Assembly (NCBI GenBank): GCA_033060915.1
Contig: CM065378.1
Coordinates: forward strand, 648,501-712,500
Length of the DNA stretch: 64,000 nt
From: Euryodendron excelsum
Lineage: Eukaryota; Streptophyta; Magnoliopsida; Ericales; Pentaphylacaceae
Reading direction: 5' to 3'
Below the pieces are notes generated by a model. It did no database searches. It was not told the DNA's origin and worked only from the letters and a program-made list of their open reading frames with translations. Shown in pieces: positions 56,991 to 64,000 of this stretch; position 1 is the stretch's first letter; every line of letters begins with the position of its first letter. A program made the translations under genes and the position numbers.

Positions 56991-57339
56991 CAATAATAGC
57001 GCTATAGCCAGCTACCCTGCAATTTTAAATATTAGACACTTTTTTAGGTTTTAATTTAGTGTATAACTTCAATACAATGTTTAATTGGTGTAAGATCATT
57101 GATAAACAAGTGTTTAAAGGCTTACTAAGGCTATAAAGTCACTGAATCAAAGGAATTAAGTATTATCTAAGCCTTTAATAGCTCAGGGTGATGACTAAAC
57201 TTCTGGAGTTGCATTTTCAACGTGATTTTTATAGTAAGCATGTTTTTCTTGATAAGGTTGATTTACAATGTATCTCCAAATCATTATATACTTATTGATA
57301 AATATGTTTAAATGTTAAATGTTTTCAAGGCATGCTATG

Positions 57340-57614
57340 TGTTAGAATGGTAGAGAAAATAGAGAAGGAAAGGATGAGAGAAAGAATTGTATTAGATGTA
57401 ATCTTTTGTACAAGATGTAGTGATTTAGAATGAAGAATAGACCTATATTTATAGGGGAAGAAAAGATAAATCTGCCATGAAATAAAGATGGCAACATGCC
57501 TAATATGCCTAACAAACATGCCTAACAAATACCTAATATGCCTTAACCATGAAGTGTTCATATTAACCTAATATGCCTTGACCATGAAGTGTTCATATTA
57601 TAGGTACATTAATA
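57340..57614 (-). repeat. 3' LTR of the Copia element
   Basis: 275 bp, with TGTTAGAATGG at its left edge. It contains an internal doublet 'atatgcctt.accatgaagtgttcatatta' in tandem (about 57538-57600), also present in the other LTR. Confidence 0.93.
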
Positions 57615-57626
57615 GTCCCCCGCAAA
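57615..57626 (-). other. Polypurine tract of the Copia element
   Basis: On the - strand the sequence is GAGTTTGCGGGGGAC, lying directly against the 3' LTR. This is the expected plus-strand priming site. Confidence 0.7.
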
Positions 57627-57627
57627 C

Positions 57628-60600
57628 TCAAGGTGGTAAGGTGGAGACCAAATTGAGTTTGATAATCAGATCATGAAATCGTCTTGGGGGATGAGTTTTG
57701 GTGAGGATGTCAGCAGTTTGATTAGCAGAAGTCACAAAGAGAAGATGAACTGTGCCACACAGGACATGTTGACGAATGAAATGACAATAAATTTCAATGT
57801 ACTTAGTCCGATCATGACACACATCATTATGAGCGTTCATAATTGCACTGCGATTGTCACAATGGAGAACAGTCGCACCAGAATGAGAGACACCCATGTC
57901 TTGAAGCAACCACCGAAGCCAGAGAAGTTCTTGAGTAGTATCAGCCAGAACACGATACTCGGCCTCAGTGCTAGAACGAGCGGTAAGAGTCTGCTTCTTA
58001 CTATGCCAAGAAATTAGAGAATCGCCAAGGAAGAAGCAAAATCCTGTGGTAGAACAACGATCAGTAGGATCACCAGCTCAATCAGCATCAGAATAAGCAT
58101 GGAGCTGTAAAGAGGAGTGACGAGAGTAATGCAGACCATGGAAGAGAGTGCCCTTAACATAAAGTAGAATGCGAAGAACTGCAGCATAGTGAGTAGAGCG
58201 AGGTGATGACAGAAATTGACTGACGAGGTGAACAGCATGGGCAATGTCAGGACGAGTAACAGTAAGATAGACAAGACTGCCAACAAGTTGCCGATGGAGA
58301 GTAGGATTAGTTAGAAGTTCATCATCTAGAGGAGTAAGTTTCACATTAGCTTCCAAAGGTGTGGAAGCAGTCTTCCTATCAGTGAGATCAGCACGAGCAA
58401 GAAGATCTGAGGCATACTTGACTTGAGAGAGAGAGTAACCAGTAGAAGCAGAAAATATCTCAAAACCAAGAAAGTAACTGAGAGGACCAAGATCTTTCAT
58501 CTCAAAATGTTTGCTAAGAAATACCTTGAGCTCAGAAATACCATGTATGTCATCTCCAGTGAGAATCATATCATCCACATAGAGTAGTAGGAGAACAGTG
58601 CCATGTGTAGTTTTGCGAACAAAGAGAGCAGAATCATAAGCACTAGAGGAGAAACCAAGTTCACTAATAGTAGAACTGAATTTGGCATACCAGGCACGAG
58701 GAGCTTGTTTAAGACCATATAGAGCACGACGAAGTTTGCAGACCTGATGTGGAGAGTGAGAAAAATCAGGAGGAGGTTGCATATAGACTTCTTTAGAGAG
58801 ATCGCCATTGAGAAAGGCATTTTTGACATCCATCTGATACAAGGGCCACTGTCGAACAGTAGTAACAGTAATGAGACTCCAAACAGAAGTGAGACGAGTA
58901 ACAGGAGCAAAGGTCTCCTCATAGTCAATGCCATATTCTTGAGTGAAACCTTTGGCAACTAAACGAGCTTTGTAAAGTTCCACAGAACCATCAAAACGAG
59001 TTTTGATCTTATAGACCCATTTACAGCCAATCACAGATTTACCAGGAGGAAGCTCAACCAAGTTCCAAGTGTGAGTCTTGGTAAGAGCTTGTAATTCATC
59101 ATCCATAACTTGTTGCTAAAGAGGGTTAGAACTGGCCTCGCGATAGGAGCAAGGCTCGTGATGAGCAAGAATAGTAGAGAAACAATGACAATCACAAAGG
59201 TAAGTAGGAGTCTCCCTTACCCAAGTAGAACGCCTAACGGTGGGCTCAGTGGATGAAGAGGGCATAGATGGATCAGACAAGGAAGAGCTAGCAGGAGGAG
59301 CAGGATCAGCAGGCGGGGACTTCTCGGGATAGACTGTAATAGGCCGCACAGTAGGTGTGACATCAGCATCCTTAGGAAAGAGCTCAATAGTTGGATCAGT
59401 GAAGTAAAGAGTGGAAGAAGAAGATAAATGAAAAGAAGATAAGGAGGAAAATGTTTTATGTTCCCAAAAGACAACATGACGAGAGACACGAAGACGTTTA
59501 CACAAAGGATCCCAACAACGATAACCTTTGTGCTCAATCCCGTAGCCTAAGAAGCAGTAGAGACGAGCGCGAGGCTCCAACTTGGAACGCTCATGAGGCT
59601 GAAGTAAGACAAAGCATGCACATCCAAAAACACGAAGAGAATGATAATCAGGAGGAGTACCATATATACGCTCATAAGGAGTGAGATTACCGAGAGGAGC
59701 TGAAGGAACACGGTTAATAGTGTAAGCAGCAGTAAGAGCAGCTTCACCCCAAAACTGTTCAGGACAAGAGGCAGAGATAAAAAGAGCACGGATTGTATCA
59801 AGGAGATGACGATGTTTGCGTTCAGCACGACCATTTTGTTGTGACGTACCAGGATAAGAACGATGAGGGATGGTTCCATGCTCACGGAGAAAGGCAAGAA
59901 AAGAGTTGTCACAATATTCTTGACCATTGTCAAACCGAAAGATCTTAATGTCATGAGAAAATTGTGTTTTGACCATTCGAGCAAAATCATAATAAGTTTG
60001 TTGAAATTGAGATCGATTTTGCAATAGATAAATCCAAGTATAACGAGAGAAATCATCAACAAATATAACAAAATACTTGGATCATCTTATAGTAGAAGTG
60101 GGGGAAGGATCCCAAACATCAGAGTGGACTAAATCAAAAGGAGCTAAAGAAAGAAAAGTACTGTTATTAAAAGATAAAGTCGGTTGCTTAGCAAGTTGAC
60201 AAGATTGACAGTCAAGGTGTGTATTAGGGACAGAGCCTAAAACACCTTGAGACCAAAGAAGACGTAAACGACCTATAGAAACATGACCTAAACGAGAATG
60301 CCAGATATCAAGAGAGGAGTTGGGAGCAGATGAAGCAACAGTAATGGTAACAACAGCAGTCTGAGTGGGCAGATGAAGGTGAAGGAGCTGAAACAGTCGA
60401 CCGTATTTACGGCCTATCCCAAGAGTTTGTCCCATCTTTGGATCCTGCACAACACAACCAGTAGAGGAGAAAAGGACAGTAAGGCCAAGATCGCTTAATT
60501 GGCCGACAGAGATAAGATTCAATGTGAGTTTAGGGATATAATAAGTTTGAGGAAGTGCAAGGTTGGAAGTGGAGACAGAACCAATGTAATCAATAGTCAT

Positions 60601-61775
60601 AGGTGAGCCATCAGCAGTATAAATGACAGGAAGAGCAGATATAGAGGATTTAGAAGAAAAAAAACAAACAAGTCAAAAGTCATATGATTGCTACACCTAG
60701 AATCAAAGAACCACGCAGAAATACCTGAAGTGGCAGACAGAGCAGTAGAGGGTGGATTACCAGAGGTAGTCATGAACTGCTGAAAGAGTGTAGAAAGATC
60801 ACTGAGACTAACCATCGAGGAGGAAGAAGGAACATTAGAATCCGTAGCAGTGGCAGCTGCAGCCTTAGGGCGAAAGTCTTAGCGATTAGGATTTTTAGGA
60901 CAGTCACTACGATAGTGACCAGGGCCACGCCGATGATAATGTTGGCAGATTCGAACAGGACAAGTAAAGAGACGATGATTAGTAGCATGGGAAAATGTAC
61001 ATTCATCGTTTTGAGAGGGCGGAGTGAAAGATGTCCCAGTAAATTCAAGAGAGGAGTTGCGAGAACCACCTGAAGCAGATGAACCTCTAAATCGAGAATT
61101 AGAGGTGGCAAGAACTGCATCTGTAGGTGATGATCGAAAGAGACCAAGATGAGTCTCTTCGGATAGGAGCTCAGAAATAGCCTGTTCCAAGGAAGGAAAA
61201 GGAGATCAATGCAGAAGAAAGGCATGAACAGGCTTAAAGACATCAGTGAGAGCCATAAGGAACATAATGAGGCGCTGCTGATCTCGGTAGAGAGTAAAGT
61301 GAGCAGCGTCATCAGGACAGGTCCAAGTGGGCTCAGACGGAGTCAATTGGTCCCAGAGAGTATACATCTGTGATAGAAAGACATTGATAGACTGACCAGA
61401 TTTTTGTTTGAGATGATGCAGAGAACTTAAGAGTTGGTACTGATGAGCAAGATCAGTAGTACTGTAGCGTTGGGTCAGGAAGTCCCAGATAGAATGAGCA
61501 GTATCAAAGCGTCCGAATTGGAGACTTATCGAAGGAATGGACGTATTTCAAAACCAAATGATAATTTGATGATTCTTATTGTCCCATTCCTCAAGACGTT
61601 CATTGTATGTTGTAGATGGTTCAGTATCACTTTTGATAGGAGCTTCAATATCGCCAGTAACATAATACCAAAGTTTTCTTCCTCTAAGAAAACTAGACAT
61701 AGCTTGGGACCAAGGAATATAATTAGGACCTTCTAGAATGAGAACAATAGGTCGGGACACCTCAGAACGTTCCAT
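57628..61775 (-). pseudogene. Inactivated Copia gag-pol polyprotein
   Basis: The first clear ATG is at 61775 (MERSEVSRPIVLILEGPNYI); the same frame is open further upstream without an ATG. In order: gag; a damaged zinc knuckle (CQHYHRRGPGHYRSDC, second Cys replaced by Tyr); protease with DSR where DSG is catalytic (about 60700); integrase zinc region and core (HSDVWD near 60100, RFDNGQEY near 59930, GRAERKHRH near 59825); reverse transcriptase with intact YVDDMIL (about 58563-58583); RNase H ending at 57628. Six in-frame stops lie at 61548-61550, 61206-61208, 60879-60881, 60082-60084, 59116-59118 and 58078-58080. A frameshift sits in or near the A8 run at 60657-60664. No protein function is expected. 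Confidence 0.92.
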
Positions 61776-62400
61776 AGTACAATGACTTTGAACAACAGAA
61801 TTAAAAGGAAGATATTGAGGTTCAAAGGTTTCCAATACAAAAGAAACAGTAGAGAAGAGGCAGAATTAGATCAAACTGAGGGAAGAATTAGATTCAGGGG
61901 GCCCAAAATAGGTGGGAACCGGTCTGAACCGGCTTGAAAATGGCCAAAAAGAGCTTGAACCGGTCAAAGGAAGTGAAAAGCCGAGCTGAATTGGTTCAGA
62001 TGAACCGGAGTCAGAAACCAGACCGCGGTCAGGTGAATTAGGGCTGGCATCAGCAGGTTGGCGTCAACGCGCGCACGTGTAATCTCGCGTGAGAGCGCGT
62101 GAGCGTGTGAAACAGTGCTGGCAGCGTGTGAAGGTGCATGATAAAAGGGGCTGCGCGTGAGATAACGCACCAAACTTCAGGTGGCGCATGTGGGCGCGTG
62201 ACAAGGATTTTGGGAACGGGTTTTATATGGATGGACTCTATTCGTTGAGACGAAGGTAATGATGTGATCAAAAGTGATATTCAGGCAATATTAATTTCGA
62301 CAGAAACACAGAAAATAGCAGAAAAGCTGGATTTTGATGTAGAAAAAAGACAATGGAGGTTGGCTGGAATAGAGGCAGAGTGAGAGAAAGATCACCAGAT
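61776..62400 (-). other. Copia leader between primer-binding site and gag
   Basis: Untranslated leader. It is noticeably GC-rich around 62050-62220, with repeated 'gcgcgtga' and 'gcgtgtg' words, unlike the AT-rich flanks. Confidence 0.6.
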
Positions 62401-62418
62401 CTTATAACTCTGATACCA
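62401..62418 (-). other. Primer-binding site of the Copia element
   Basis: On the - strand TGGTATCAGAGTTATAAG begins immediately after the 5' LTR. The first 11 bases match the complement of plant initiator methionine tRNA. Confidence 0.9.
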
Positions 62419-62693
62419 TGTTAGAATGGTAGAGAAAATAGAGAAAGAGAAGATGAGAGAAAGAATTGTATTAGATGTAATCTTTTGTACAAGATGTAGT
62501 GATTTATAATGAAGAATAGACTTATATTTATAGGGAAAGAAAAGAGAAATCTGCCATGAAACAAAGATGGCAACATGCCTAATATGCCTAACAAACATGC
62601 CTAACAAATACCTAATATGCCTTGACCATGAAGTGTTCATACTAATTTAATATGCCTTGACCATGAAGTGTTCATATTATAGGTACATTAACA
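62419..62693 (-). repeat. 5' LTR of the Copia element
   Basis: 275 bp with intact TG...CA ends, the same length as the partner LTR and differing at about 13 sites. Confidence 0.93.
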
Positions 62694-63036
62694 CTATGGA
62701 TGTTAAATGATATATGTTTATGATTTTGAAGTAAAGTTCATATTTTATCATATGCCTATCTCAGGCTCTCTTGCGAGATGGATTATAATCTCAAGTCATC
62801 TTGGATACCCATATGAAACAAGTCTTCGTGAGGTCCTAAGCAACATTTTTGTACCATGTTAGTTGTGTGTGTCTATTCCATACTCCAACGGACACATATA
62901 TGTTTGCTTCTGTTCTGTTTCCTCTTAGATGATACATTAACTATTATTTCTATTATCTTTCTAAAAAGTATTGTATTTAAAAAGCATATTCTATTTATAA
63001 TGAAAATTATTAAAAATGGAGAAGGACGGGCATAAG

Positions 63037-63530
63037 TATTAGAGATTTATACTAAAAGACATGCTTTGTGTAATGACTTTAGTATTTATTAATAAATTAG
63101 TTATTCTATGTTAATGAGAATCTGTGAGCAATGTTTACCTTGCATTATTCATTTAATAATTACGCACATGTGTATTTTATTCTATATAGTAAATGATATG
63201 TTATGTAGAGTACGGCTTATACACGGAACATTAGATCATCGGTTCTTATGGAATATAAGTTTATCAGTCACAATCTTAGATAGAACTAGACACACTATCA
63301 GTAAGACTATAACACAAGATTTTAATAGGTCTGTCTTGACTATAGCAAACCGTAGAGTTCCAACTCCTTGTATTAGTACACTTTGTATGTATTGAACAAG
63401 CGTGTTAAGATAATTGTTTCAATATTGACTCTATAAAACAATTAATGTCTCATGATTATTATAAGTTCTTATACTCTTAATTTTAATATAATTAATAAAC
63501 ACGTGCATATAGTTTTTTTATTTTGATTCA
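63037..63530 (+). mobile_element. Truncated LTR related to the solo LTR at 33376
   Basis: Matches 33376-33868 nearly base for base from TATTAGAGATTTATACTAAA (the first TG has become TA) to 'attttgatt', with roughly 10-15% differences. It then stops abruptly at a new sequence. It is therefore cut by a second insertion or a deletion. Confidence 0.75.
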
Positions 63531-64000
63531 TGATCGCTCAAAAAACATGCGATAAACTGCAAGTGCATGACCACAATACAGTAATAACTCCGTGAAGTTT
63601 GAGATCGATCCATGAAGAAGAGGGTCAGCGTATTTAGAAAAACTTATCTTGATGCAAAAACCCTCAAGAAAATACTCTAATAAAATAAAAAGAAAGTAGT
63701 TTGGGGCAAAGAATGGTTAGCTAACTAAAACAAGAGAAACCAAAAGATTGTTGGTAATAAAAGACCTTAGTAAGGAATGATTCAATTGATTAAAAATTTG
63801 ACAATTTCTAAAAGTATCCTTTTTATCTCAGTTCAAGAAACAAACACTCGTGCTTTTGAACCGAAAGATTTAACAAGAAAAGTACCATGGTGAAATCTTG
63901 ACTATTCTTGATTGATTAGGGAACATAAATTCAAAGCGTTCACATCAGAAAGTCTTTAAGCAACCCTCATACGTGGCATGAAGACTCAAAAAAATTCGAT
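63530..64000. other. Unassigned end of window, possibly another retroelement
   Basis: Starts 'catgatcgctcaaaaaacat'. It includes 'gcaagtgcatgaccacaat' and 'gagatcgatccatgaagaag', which resemble the conserved 'gcaagtgca' / 'tcgatccca' motif found in the LTRs of some plant retrotransposons. It runs off the window, so this cannot be confirmed. Confidence 0.3.

Larger units (their letters stand above)
50594..57334. other. AT-rich intergenic region without a gene
   Basis: Upstream of the G-patch gene. It holds a TIR element (51191-52026), long AT-rich sequence (52030-54600) with only short incidental frames, and decayed repeats from 54600. The G-patch promoter should lie just above 50593, but no clear TATA box was found. 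Confidence 0.6.
57340..62693 (-). mobile_element. Full-length Ty1-copia retrotransposon, 5354 bp
   Basis: Two 275-bp LTRs (57340-57614 and 62419-62693) with TGTTAG...ACA ends are flanked by perfect CTATG duplications (57335-57339 and 62694-62698). Transcription is leftward. Domain order gag, protease, integrase, reverse transcriptase, RNase H defines the Copia superfamily. By hand I count about 13 differences between the LTRs (roughly 5%). The left LTR ends ATA instead of ACA. The coding region is inactivated. The short LTRs suggest a compact lineage such as Ale, but this is unproven. Confidence 0.93.

Noticed and set aside
58014..60071. Several leucine-rich minus-strand frames overlapping the Copia polyprotein
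   Set aside because: Frame-shifted shadows of the reverse transcriptase and integrase frames, without domain motifs.

Overview
The window is plant nuclear DNA, most likely from a woody eudicot with large, transposon-rich introns. It is AT-rich overall. Its protein genes are broken by canonical GT-AG introns, and it carries plant-type Copia, TRIM, Mutator-like and Tourist-like elements. I cannot name the species from the sequence. No bacterial, organellar or viral genome and no tRNA or rRNA gene was seen.

Two host genes can be rebuilt exon by exon, and they converge tail to tail. The first (+ strand, 8207-37662) encodes a 722-residue DUF639-family membrane protein in ten exons. Intron 1 is about 15.9 kb and intron 8 about 7.7 kb, and both are large because transposons sit in them. 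The second (- strand, 50593-40004) encodes a 143-residue G-patch protein in four exons with introns of 0.4, 6.4 and 3.3 kb. About 2.3 kb separates the two stop codons; it holds a small hairpin MITE and one unexplained exon-like open segment.

The rest is mobile DNA, much of it resolved to the exact base by target site duplications. Elements are: a 2.2-kb solo LTR (270-2463, inside an older repeat); a long ~35-bp minisatellite (2690-4320); a Tourist/Harbinger-like element (8971-9863); an 8.25-kb Mutator-like element with a 10-bp duplication, holding a dead transposase and a CpG-rich 178-bp tandem array (11247-19496); a decayed LTR retroelement ending just before exon 2 (about 22190-24240); a 526-bp TRIM (30413-30938); a 1.75-kb reverse-oriented LTR (31325-33072); a 1346-bp solo LTR (33376-34721); a ~1.9-kb probable solo LTR inside G-patch intron 2 (46013-47918); and a complete 5354-bp Ty1-copia element with 275-bp LTRs (57340-62693) whose polyprotein is inactivated.

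I see no evidence of a novel multi-gene system. The best candidate for unusual biology is the 178-bp array inside the Mutator-like element. Each of its 13 monomers keeps a short GC-rich inverted repeat, and one copy clearly shows paired changes that keep the symmetry. Next in interest are the nested insertion histories and the ability of the DUF639 gene to keep an intact frame across a 16-kb heterochromatin-like intron.
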